Of a DNA stretch of 64,000 nt, positions 42,496 through 50,525 are shown piece by piece (within the stretch, counting starts at the first letter, position 1; every line of letters begins with the position of its first letter). The position numbers were made by a program, and so were the translations under genes. Location: positions 1,178,001-1,242,000 of the forward strand of contig NZ_CP051154.1 of the NCBI RefSeq assembly GCF_012317045.1. Reading direction: 5' to 3'. The notes beneath the pieces are model-generated. The model was not told where the DNA came from and did no database searches. It saw only the letters and a program-made list of their open reading frames with translations. The DNA comes from Leifsonia sp. PS1209 (GTDB lineage: Bacteria; Actinomycetota; Actinomycetes; Actinomycetales; Microbacteriaceae).

Positions 42496-43467
42496 ATGTC
42501 GACGACGACACTCAGCACCGCCACCGCCGCCCCAGCGCCGGCCCCTCCGCGCAAGCGCAAGAAGAGGAACAAGGGGTGGTGGATCCCTCTCGCCCTGCTC
42601 GCGCCCGCCATCATCTTCGAGATCCTGATCCACGTCATCCCGATGCTCACGGGCATCTGGATCAGCTTCGTGCAGCTCACGAAGTTCTACATCGCCAACT
42701 GGTCGGAGGCGCCGTTCGTCGGCTTCAAGAACTACGCCGTCGCCCTCGACTTCAACGGATCGGTCGGCGCGGCGCTGCTGCAGTCGTTCCTGATCACCTG
42801 CGCGTTCACGATCCTGGTGGTCGGCATCTCCTGGTCGCTCGGGATGTCCGCCGCCGTCGCCCTGCAGCGCAAGTTCTGGGGCCGCGGCTTCTTCCGCACC
42901 CTGTTCCTGGTGCCGTACGCGCTGCCGATGTACGCGGGCATCATCGCCTGGAAGTTCATGCTGCAGAAGGACACGGGAGCGGTGAACCACTTCCTGTTCG
43001 ACAACCTCGGGCTGCCGGGGGACAAGCCGTTCTGGCTGATCGGCGGCAACGCATTCTGGTCGATCGTGGTCGTGGCGATCTGGCGCCTGTGGCCGTTCGC
43101 CTTCCTGATGCTGATGGCGGGGCTGCAATCCATCCCGGAGGAGGTCTACGAGGCCTCCGCCGTCGACGGCGCGAAGCCGTTCCGGCAGTGGGGTGCGATC
43201 ACCCTGCCGATGCTCCGGCCGGTCAACACGGTGCTGTTGCTGGTGATGTTCTTATGGACGTTCAACGACTTCAACACCCCGTTCGTGCTCTTCGGCAACG
43301 CCCAGCCGGCGGCCGGCGACCTGATCTCCTTCCACATCTACAACGCGTCGTTCCTCACCTGGAACTTCGGCTCCGGCGCCGCGATGAGCGTCCTGCTGCT
43401 GATCTTCCTGCTGATCGTGACGGGTGCGTACCTGCTCGTGCTGAACCGGAGGTCCCGTCGTGCGTGA
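42496..43467 (+). CDS. Sugar ABC transporter permease (MalF type)
   Basis: 323 residues with about six membrane helices after a basic, proline-rich N-terminus. The EAA loop reads EVYEASAVDGAKPFRQWGAITLPML, which docks the ATPase. ATG 42496 follows AGAGGTCACC. The gene overlaps the second permease by eight bases. Confidence 0.92.
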   Translation: MSTTTLSTATAAPAPAPPRKRKKRNKGWWIPLALLAPAIIFEILIHVIPMLTGIWISFVQLTKFYIANWSEAPFVGFKNYAVALDFNGSVGAALLQSFLITCAFTILVVGISWSLGMSAAVALQRKFWGRGFFRTLFLVPYALPMYAGIIAWKFMLQKDTGAVNHFLFDNLGLPGDKPFWLIGGNAFWSIVVVAIWRLWPFAFLMLMAGLQSIPEEVYEASAVDGAKPFRQWGAITLPMLRPVNTVLLLVMFLWTFNDFNTPFVLFGNAQPAAGDLISFHIYNASFLTWNFGSGAAMSVLLLIFLLIVTGAYLLVLNRRSRRA

Positions 43468-44299
43468 CACAGCATCCTCGAAAGTCTTCCGCTGGGTGGT
43501 CCTGGTCATCCTGACCGTGTTCACCGCCGTCCCCATCTACGTGATGATCACGTCGTCGATGAAGTCGCTGCCGGATGTGCAGGGCGCCTTCACCTGGTGG
43601 CCGACCGAGATCACGTTCCAGCCGTTCATCGACATGTGGTCGACCGTCCCGCTGGCGTCGTACTTCGTGAACAGCCTGATCGTGGCCGGTTCGGCGACCA
43701 TCCTGAGCCTGGTGATCGCGGTGTTCGCGGCGTACGCCGTCTCCCGCTACCGGTTCAAGGGCCGCAGCGTCTTCACGACCACCGTGCTGTCCACGCAGAT
43801 GTTCCCCGGCGTGCTGTTCCTGCTGCCGCTGTTCCTCATCTTCGTGAACATCAACCAGGCCGTGGGCATCCAGCTGGTCGGCACCCGGTTCGGTCTCGTG
43901 ATCACGTACCTGACGTTCGCGCTCCCGTTCTCGATCTGGATGCTCGCCGGCTACTTCGACGGCATCCCGCGCGACCTGGACGAGGCGGCGATGGTCGACG
44001 GCAGCGGCCCGATGGGCGCGCTCTGGCACGTCGTGCTGCCCGCTGCCCGCCCCGGCCTGATCGCCGTCGCCATCTACTCGTTCATGACGAGCTGGGGCGA
44101 GGTGCTGTTCGCCTCGGTGATGACGACGGACGAGAACAGAACGCTCGCGGTCGGTTTGCAGCTGTATTCGACGCAGACGAACGTCTACTGGAACCAGATC
44201 ATGGCCGCGTCGCTTGTGGTGAGCATCCCGGTGGTGGTGGCGTTCCTGCTGCTGCAGCGCTCGTTCGTGGCCGGGCTGACGGCGGGCGCCGTGAAGTAG
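43460..44299 (+). CDS. Sugar ABC transporter permease (MalG type)
   Basis: 279 residues, six helices, EAA loop DLDEAAMVDGSGPMGALWHVVLPAARP. It pairs with the upstream permease to form the channel. GTG 43460 lies inside the previous gene. No ATPase gene is present; actinobacterial sugar importers of this class usually share one MsiK-type ATPase encoded elsewhere. Confidence 0.92.
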   Translation: MRDTASSKVFRWVVLVILTVFTAVPIYVMITSSMKSLPDVQGAFTWWPTEITFQPFIDMWSTVPLASYFVNSLIVAGSATILSLVIAVFAAYAVSRYRFKGRSVFTTTVLSTQMFPGVLFLLPLFLIFVNINQAVGIQLVGTRFGLVITYLTFALPFSIWMLAGYFDGIPRDLDEAAMVDGSGPMGALWHVVLPAARPGLIAVAIYSFMTSWGEVLFASVMTTDENRTLAVGLQLYSTQTNVYWNQIMAASLVVSIPVVVAFLLLQRSFVAGLTAGAVK

Positions 44300-44360
44300 C
44301 CGCCCCGCTCTCTGCTCGCCTGTCGCTCTTCGCTCTTCTCTCGTCGTTTCGGAAGGAATC

Positions 44361-46289
44361 ATGGAACGCCATTCCCCCCTGCTCGCCGTCGACGGCGCCC
44401 CGGCCATCTGGCTCGGCGCCAACTTCTGGTCCCGGTCGGGCGGCCCGCTGATGTGGACGCGCTACGACCACGACGTCGTGCGCTCCGAGCTGGCCGTCCT
44501 GGCCGAGCATGGTCTCACCATGACACGCTCGTTCTTTTACTGGCCGGACTTCCACCCCACCCCGGACACGCTCGACGAGCAGTGCATCGCCAACTTCCAC
44601 GACTTCCTCGACGCGCACGTGGATGCGGGCATGACGACGGTGCCCACCTTCCTGGTCGGCCACATGTCGGGCGAGAACTGGGATCCGGCCTGGCGGGACG
44701 GCCGCGACCTGTACAGCGACATCTGGTTCGTCGGACGCCAGGCCTGGTACGTCCGCGAGCTGACCGCCCGCTTCGCCGAGCATCCCGCTGTCGCCGGCTG
44801 GCTGCTCACCAACGAGGTCCCGATCTACGGGGGAGAGGCGCCGCGCCCGATCGTGGATGCATGGGCGTCGCTCCTGGTGGATGCGGTGCGCGCGGGCGGG
44901 GGCACGCAGCCGGTCTCGGTCGGCGACGGTGCATGGGGCATCGAGACCACCGGCCACGACAACGGCTTCTCCACCACCGACCTCGCCGCCTTCACGGATT
45001 TCGTCGGCCCGCACGTCTACCGGATGGAGTCCGACCAGACCAGGCAGCACCTCAAAGCCGCGTACATCGCGGAGCTCTGCCATATCGCAGGCCTCCCGGT
45101 GATCATGGAGGAGTTCGGCGTCACGAGCGACTTCGTCTCCCCATCCGGTGCTGCGTCGTACTACCGCCAGCTGCTCTACAACACGCTGCTGGCGGGCGCG
45201 ACGGGCTGGATCGCCTGGAACAACACCGACTACGACGACCTGATCGCCCAGCGCCCGTACTCCCACCACCCGTTCGAGATGCACTTCGGCATCACCGACT
45301 CGACCGGAGCCCCGAAGCCGCCCCTGCTGGAGCTGGCCGGTTTCGCCGCCGACCTCGCCGCCATCGACCTCGCCTCGGTCACGCGCTCCCCGGTGGATGC
45401 GGCGATCGTCGTCCCCTCGCACCTCGCCGCTGACTACCCCTTCACCCAGGAGCCGGAGCGCGCGCTCATCGTGGCGACGGGGGAGCAGGCATACGTCGCC
45501 GCCCACGAGGCCCACGTGCCTGTCGCGGTGGTGCGCGAGGCGGAGGACGGCGGCATTCCGTCGGGCTACGGCCTCTACCTGCTGCCGAGCGTGAAGCAGC
45601 TCTGCGGCCCCACCTGGAAGCAGCTGATCACGCTCGCCTCCGAGGGCGCCACCATCTACGCCTCGTACTGCGCAGGCGACATCGGCGTGCAGCGCGGCCC
45701 GTGGTGGGCATACACCGAAGAACTCTTCGGCGTGCAGCGCGACTCCGCATACGGCCTCGTCTCCCCGGTCGCCGACGACACCGTGACGGTCCGCTTCCTC
45801 ACGTCGTTCGGCAGCCTCGCCGAGGGCGAGGTCCTGTCGTTCGCCGCCGCCGGCAACGCCCACTCTCGCTCCTTCCTCCCGGTCAAACCGACCACGGGAA
45901 CGGTGATCGCAGTGGATGCGCACGACCGCCCGGTCATCGTCTCCCAGCCCCACGGCTCCGGCCGCGCGATCCTCTCCACCTACCCCTTGGAGTACTTCGC
46001 CTCCGAACTCCCCGCCGTGAACCCCGAAGACACCTGGCGCCTCTACGACGCCCTCGCCGACGTGGCCGACGTCGAACGCGACATCCGTCTCACCGACCCG
46101 GAGATCTTCACCGACACCCTCGTCCACACCGACGGCCGCCGCTTCGTCTTCTTCATCTCCCAGCACCCCACCGAAGTGACGGTGACCCCCCAGGTTGCGG
46201 GAACCCTCCACACCCTGACGGGCTCTGCTTCGCCCACGGTGACGCTCGCCCCCTACGGTGTCGAGGTGCGCCAGCTGGTCTTCGAGTAG
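44361..46289 (+). CDS. GH5-like glycoside hydrolase (mannosidase-like), intracellular
   Basis: 642 residues, no signal peptide. The N-terminal TIM barrel (1 to about 330) has the clan GH-A pair: acid/base E152 in LLTNEVP and nucleophile E251 in IMEEFGV. A glutamine-amidotransferase-like domain (about 345-540, with LLPSVKQLCGPTWKQL) and a small beta domain (about 560-642) follow, an architecture known from GH5/GH42-like beta-glycosidases. It probably cleaves the oligosaccharide brought in by the ABC transporter. Bacterial GH5 enzymes of this shape include exo-beta-mannosidases, so a mannan or Man-GlcNAc substrate is a guess. ATG 44361 has GGAAGGA. Confidence 0.8.
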   Translation: MERHSPLLAVDGAPAIWLGANFWSRSGGPLMWTRYDHDVVRSELAVLAEHGLTMTRSFFYWPDFHPTPDTLDEQCIANFHDFLDAHVDAGMTTVPTFLVGHMSGENWDPAWRDGRDLYSDIWFVGRQAWYVRELTARFAEHPAVAGWLLTNEVPIYGGEAPRPIVDAWASLLVDAVRAGGGTQPVSVGDGAWGIETTGHDNGFSTTDLAAFTDFVGPHVYRMESDQTRQHLKAAYIAELCHIAGLPVIMEEFGVTSDFVSPSGAASYYRQLLYNTLLAGATGWIAWNNTDYDDLIAQRPYSHHPFEMHFGITDSTGAPKPPLLELAGFAADLAAIDLASVTRSPVDAAIVVPSHLAADYPFTQEPERALIVATGEQAYVAAHEAHVPVAVVREAEDGGIPSGYGLYLLPSVKQLCGPTWKQLITLASEGATIYASYCAGDIGVQRGPWWAYTEELFGVQRDSAYGLVSPVADDTVTVRFLTSFGSLAEGEVLSFAAAGNAHSRSFLPVKPTTGTVIAVDAHDRPVIVSQPHGSGRAILSTYPLEYFASELPAVNPEDTWRLYDALADVADVERDIRLTDPEIFTDTLVHTDGRRFVFFISQHPTEVTVTPQVAGTLHTLTGSASPTVTLAPYGVEVRQLVFE

Positions 46290-46316
46290 GTGGCACGGGC
46301 ACCCGCCGGGACACGC

Positions 46317-46355
46317 TAGTATGGACAAGTTGCTTTGGGGCTCCACCCTCAAAGC
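46317..46355 (+). promoter_or_regulatory. tRNA-Pro promoter -10 and leader hairpin
   Basis: TAGTAT at 46317-46322 fits a -10. The leader then folds as GCTTTG (46332-46337) with CAAAGC (46350-46355), just before the mature tRNA, probably a processing element. Confidence 0.5.
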
Positions 46356-46360
46356 GACTT

Positions 46361-46434
<74 letters not shown>

Positions 46435-46478
46435 CGTAACGGGCCGTTTGTGTAACTGTTTACGAAACCGGCCAAAAG

Positions 46479-46512
46479 AGAATCGCCCCGGAGAAATCTC
46501 CGGGGCGATTCT
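46479..46512. terminator. Terminator hairpin after tRNA-Pro
   Basis: AGAATCGCCCCGGAGA (46479-46494) pairs perfectly with TCTCCGGGGCGATTCT (46497-46512), 16 bp with a tiny loop. It lies 44 bases beyond the tRNA. From here to 46671 no gene or other structure is seen. Confidence 0.8.
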
Positions 46513-46671
46513 GGTCCTAATAGCGAAGATGCCGATTGAGTGCGTCAGTTTGGTGCGATCTTCGTAGTTGTCAGTATCGGTTCTCGCCAGCTGTGGTTTT
46601 TCGGGCAGGCTGGCGCCGTCTCTAAGCAGGGCTGTGGCTCTCTCGAGCAGTGTCAGTAGGTGGCCGGCAGG

Positions 46672-47577
46672 CTACTCCTGGAGCGGAGGCCCGCCCGTAC
46701 CGTCACCATCGTTAGGTCGCGTCCTGTCGGGCTTAGACGGCTTAACGCCCGGCGGATACGTTCCGGTGTATGGGTTGTAGTGCTCGCGGTCACGTCGTCT
46801 GACCTTGGGATCCTTCGGCTGGCTCCGAGCAGCTTCGTGTGCAGCGTCGGCGATGAATGAGCTGATCTTACGCATGTTGAACGCCGCAACGATGAGCGTC
46901 ATCATTACCTGAGCCGCGGCGAATCCGCGTACGGGGCGACGGGTGGAGTCGTGAAGGTTGTGGCCGCCGCCGCTATTGATCTGCGAGTTGAGCGACTCGA
47001 TCGCATTGCGTGCGTGCGTGCGTGTGGAAGTCTTCCCACTCCTGTGTCCCGTAGGGGAACGCCTGTGCCTCGCGACGGAGATCGGCCGGGTCGAAGGTGG
47101 CACTGTGCTTCGAGCAGATTGTGTCGCGGACGGCGGCAGGAATCAGGTCTTCCTCGTCGATCGCCGGTCGGCTCTTCTTCGCCGCCTTTTTGACGAGTTC
47201 TCGCAGGGGGCAGGTGACGGTGGGCGCGTTCCCCAACGCCGGGCAGGCCAGCATGACCTTGCCGTTCGGTTTCGTCTCCTTCTTGTGGAGCTCGTAGGCA
47301 GCCAATTCCTCCTTGCGCTCGCGGAACGTCGGCTTGTCGATGTCGCCGTCGTGATACTGCTGAGTCGCCTACAGGTTGCTCTCGGGAGTGCTGGGACAGC
47401 ATGCGCGTCCCTCCAGATAGCGGGCACCGTGTGCACCACCGGACGGCTTCAACCGATCCACGCGGTAGTCGGTTGATGGTGTGAAGCCGAGCATGAAGGC
47501 CGGCTCGTGCAGACGCTCAGCGAGGCTATTCGCCCAGTACTGCTTGTCAGCGTCAGCAACGCCCGGAGCACGCCCCA
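46672..47577 (-). pseudogene. Degenerate transposase (truncated, nonsense and frameshift)
   Basis: Three blocks of one protein remain: residues like DADKQYWANSLAERLHEPAF to PSTPESNL, ending at an in-frame TAG (47369-47371); then ATQQYHDGDIDKPTFRERKEE through YGTQEWEDFHTHAR in the same frame; then, after a frameshift near 47008-47023, NAIESLNSQINSGGG to PGVKPSKP and the stop at 46672. The last block has the glutamate helix and C-terminal helical part of a DDE transposase. The N-terminus is missing beyond about 47577. Without the TAG and with one ACGC unit fewer, the frame would be open. No terminal inverted repeats were identified. Confidence 0.8.
47008..47023. repeat. Four-unit GCGT tandem repeat causing the frameshift
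   Basis: GCGT is repeated four times (ACGC on the coding strand) inside the transposase remnant. Removing one unit restores HTHARNAIESLN. Replication slippage is the likely cause of the frameshift. Confidence 0.75.
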
Positions 47578-47579
47578 GG

Positions 47580-48005
47580 CGTAAGAGGAACCTGCGTCGC
47601 GAGGCGGCGGCCGATTTGCTCAGCTCGATCCCGGAGCTCCGGTCACGGCTGTACCGCCTCGAAACCGGTAAGTGCGACAAGAAGGCGTGGCGACGCGTGA
47701 TGGCGGAGGCGTACGAGTCCGTGCGCCGAGTCAGACACCGCACTCCACGCGAGTGGCGTCACCTCCGACTCTCACTATTCGACGCGATTGGGAATGGTGC
47801 CGGGTCGGTAGTTTGGATCGACGTCAGCCCCTCAGGCGCTAATGGAGCGCTGACTTACGACCACCGGTGGACAGTGAGCGCGGCTGAGTACCTCGGCTAT
47901 GTGCAAGACGCCGTGCAGCGTTGGGGCGACATATACAAGCGCGGCACGGCCGACAAGGTACGACTGCTCAGCTGCGACGATTGGCTACGTCGGTCAGGCT
48001 GCTGA
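47580..48005 (+). pseudogene. Orphan ORF fragment of unknown function
   Basis: 142 codons open to a TGA at 48003-48005, abutting the transposase remnant. The nearest ATG start is 47481, inside that remnant; ATG 47700 would give 101 residues. The sequence has a coherent look (basic helical part RKRNLRREAAADLL, then FDAIGNGAGSVVWIDVSPSG and VSAAEYLGYVQDAVQRWGDIY) but no family is recognised. It probably lost its 5' end to the transposon. It ends 18 bp from the convergent end of the 816-residue gene. Confidence 0.35.
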
Positions 48006-48023
48006 ATGTCCTCGACTTGGGCC

Positions 48024-50474
48024 TCAATCGCTCGCTTCCTCTCGCCAATGTGCCACCGTCCGGAGCACGGGGTCTGCTGGGGCGTCGTTCATCTCTCCCA
48101 CAGACCTCACCCATTGTTTCCTGCGATCAGTCGACGACGCTGCGTCAGGCGCTTTGAAGGGATCGGCGCCCATCGCCCACATGACGTGGCGGCTGCTCAG
48201 ATGATCAGCAGTTAGAAGGAATCTGGGTCGATCTGGAAGGCGGCGTTCGAGGCTGCTTGGCAGGTCGTTACTCGCCACGCTGTCGAGCACGCACATCACA
48301 TCGAATGGGGATCCGAGGTGCTCCGATGTTGCATCCAGCTGGTCAGCGGCGCTGCGATTGAAGGCTGAACCGCGACGCTTTGCCTCGACGGGAACGAGGC
48401 TTCCATCTGCAAAAAGAAGTACGACGTCTGCTTCAGCCGCGACACGCCCTTCCAGAATGAACTCGACGCCGGGGTGAGCGCCAACAAGTCCGCGATCGTG
48501 AAACAAATCGACGAGCCACCTCAATGCAAGCACGTGTCCTAGAGAGTCGTTTTCGAGGCATCGCCGCAGCACCTCACCAAGGCGATACTTGAACACTAGG
48601 TTCTCCGGCCCGAACGGTTGAGGCAGAGTGCGAGCGCATCCTGAGCAAACGAACGGTGGAGAAAGCTCTGCTATCGGAACCCAAGTTGTCGCTCGGCAAG
48701 AGGGGCAATGAAGTTCCACGCCCTTGACTAGCAACCTGTGATTAGTTGCCCAATCTACCCAGACCTTTGCGGCGCGCAGATCGCCGAAACAGGCTTTGAA
48801 CCGACCAAATGGGACCTGGCGCGTGTCGTCGGCCCCCGCGACCACGGGCGCATCTCGCTGCCCCGACACCGCGATGGCATCGGTTTCATCCGGAGAAAGC
48901 CCGGCATCACGTAGCTTCCTTTCGGCGGCAGCCCACCGTTGTTTCCACCAAGACATACCGCTCAACTCGGCCATTTCATACAGGAGGCCGAGCAGTCCAG
49001 GATCCGACAGGTAGTAGCAATCGGCTACGGACCCGATGGCTCTGACAAGGCTCATGGCAGTTAGGCCCGGCTGCGACTCGCGGACGTCCAGTCCCAGTGT
49101 GAGCGCGGCTGCAGAGAGGGACGTCCAGCCGGAAGGCCACCGCACTTCCGCAGTTCCCCGACGTTGCAACGATGACACCTGAACCTGAGCGCCGCCAGAC
49201 TGAAAGTCTGCGTAGAAGCGTCCCCTTAGAGGACCCACAGCGGGAATGGGCCGGTCTCTCAGCCGAACCGAAAGGCGAAGGCTTGGCACCTTCCCTGTTG
49301 CCCGAAACAAGTCGCGGTCGTCGGCCGAAAGGCCGGCTATGCGTGCCGCCCCCTCGGCCCAGTTCTGCACACTCTCGCTGTACCGAGACGGTGCTTGTCC
49401 GAAACGGAGGAGGTCCGCCGGCTCTGCAACATGCGTATTAGCGATGCCAACACTGAGCGCGGTAAGGCGCTCGACCGACACAGATGAGCTTGTGAGATAC
49501 GTTTCGCCGCCGCTGAAGCCAAAGTAGGCGGTGGCACCGGGAACACGAAGTTCACGAATTGCTGCACCGTTCACTGCACTAACCGGCATGCCGATGGGCA
49601 TGACGTGGGAGTCGCCCCAGGCGGCTCTCAGATTCCAGAGAAGAGCTAGGTCGACAAGCGACTCCGGCTCCATAACGACGACAATGTTTGGGCCTGCGGC
49701 AGTTGCCGTACGCCACGGGTCGGGGATGACCGGCTCGTCGGCGAAGTAGCCGGTATTCGGGCTGATGCCTGCGGCCAAGAATAAGGTGCTGAACTGACGC
49801 GGGGTTATGGCATTCTGATTTTGCAGCCGACGCACGAGATCCTGGATGCTACCTTCGGCCTTCACCCGATTGAGTGGGAAAACTGAAGAGACGGCAAGCG
49901 GCTCCGCTCCAATTCGGTCGGTCAAGTCCGTATCAAGCTCGTCGGGCATCCAGCCCAGGGTGCCCAAGTAAGCCGTGCGCCAGGGATCGTCTGGATCCAA
50001 TTCGACTACTTCGATTGGTCGCGCATTTGTCAGATCCTCCTTTGCAGCTATGACCAGCACTGGGTAGTCCCAAGGATTGGCGCTCGAGAGGTACGGGACA
50101 CCCGGGATGGGCGTGGCCCAATCTTGCCCCTCATGCGGTAGATAACCGTCCACCTCGCCCTCAACCAGCCGATTGGCGATGTAGCGCGGAGCCGCTCCGT
50201 CGGCGAGCGGGAGGAGCGGATTTCCTGCGCCGCCCCACGCCTGACAAAGCCTTGCGACCGCCGCCTGAGCCTGCGTCAGCGTCGAGACGCATCTCGCCAC
50301 GACCGACGGCCTCAACCCGACCTGCACCTCATGGGGGCCTGACGCCAATTCAGAGTCGAGAAGGTAATCCAAACGTCCCCCTATATACGCGGAACTCTCT
50401 GCCGGCACTGTTGAGTCGATCGATACTCGTAATGGCGATTCTGCCCTGCCGAATAGCCGTTCCTCGCGCGCCAC
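48024..50474 (-). CDS. Zinc-ribbon and PD-(D/E)xK-like protein, third gene of the defence module
   Basis: 816 residues of no family I recognise. Visible features: a large N-terminal region (1-560) with a VVVMEPESLVDLALLWNLRAAWGD segment (265-288); a four-cysteine zinc ribbon, C590-x2-C593 and C610-x2-C613; then a C-terminal nuclease-like motif with EAD (681-683) and VEAKR (E697, K699), the ExD...ExK pattern of PD-(D/E)xK enzymes. The GTG start lies 51 bases after the helicase stop, same strand, so it is likely co-transcribed. Composition is AT-richer than the host genes. A role beside the HamA/HamB-like pair in anti-phage defence is an inference from context. Confidence 0.7.
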   Translation of the reverse strand: MAREERLFGRAESPLRVSIDSTVPAESSAYIGGRLDYLLDSELASGPHEVQVGLRPSVVARCVSTLTQAQAAVARLCQAWGGAGNPLLPLADGAAPRYIANRLVEGEVDGYLPHEGQDWATPIPGVPYLSSANPWDYPVLVIAAKEDLTNARPIEVVELDPDDPWRTAYLGTLGWMPDELDTDLTDRIGAEPLAVSSVFPLNRVKAEGSIQDLVRRLQNQNAITPRQFSTLFLAAGISPNTGYFADEPVIPDPWRTATAAGPNIVVVMEPESLVDLALLWNLRAAWGDSHVMPIGMPVSAVNGAAIRELRVPGATAYFGFSGGETYLTSSSVSVERLTALSVGIANTHVAEPADLLRFGQAPSRYSESVQNWAEGAARIAGLSADDRDLFRATGKVPSLRLSVRLRDRPIPAVGPLRGRFYADFQSGGAQVQVSSLQRRGTAEVRWPSGWTSLSAAALTLGLDVRESQPGLTAMSLVRAIGSVADCYYLSDPGLLGLLYEMAELSGMSWWKQRWAAAERKLRDAGLSPDETDAIAVSGQRDAPVVAGADDTRQVPFGRFKACFGDLRAAKVWVDWATNHRLLVKGVELHCPSCRATTWVPIAELSPPFVCSGCARTLPQPFGPENLVFKYRLGEVLRRCLENDSLGHVLALRWLVDLFHDRGLVGAHPGVEFILEGRVAAEADVVLLFADGSLVPVEAKRRGSAFNRSAADQLDATSEHLGSPFDVMCVLDSVASNDLPSSLERRLPDRPRFLLTADHLSSRHVMWAMGADPFKAPDAASSTDRRKQWVRSVGEMNDAPADPVLRTVAHWREEASD

Positions 50475-50525
50475 GCGAGGCCAGTGGCCGCACGGCGGGT
50501 TGTGGCAAGAGCTGCACCGGCGGGG

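Noticed and set aside
46568..46780. Rightward ORF of 70 codons after tRNA-Pro
   Set aside because: It is opposite the 3' end of the transposase remnant, has no ribosome binding site and no recognisable features.
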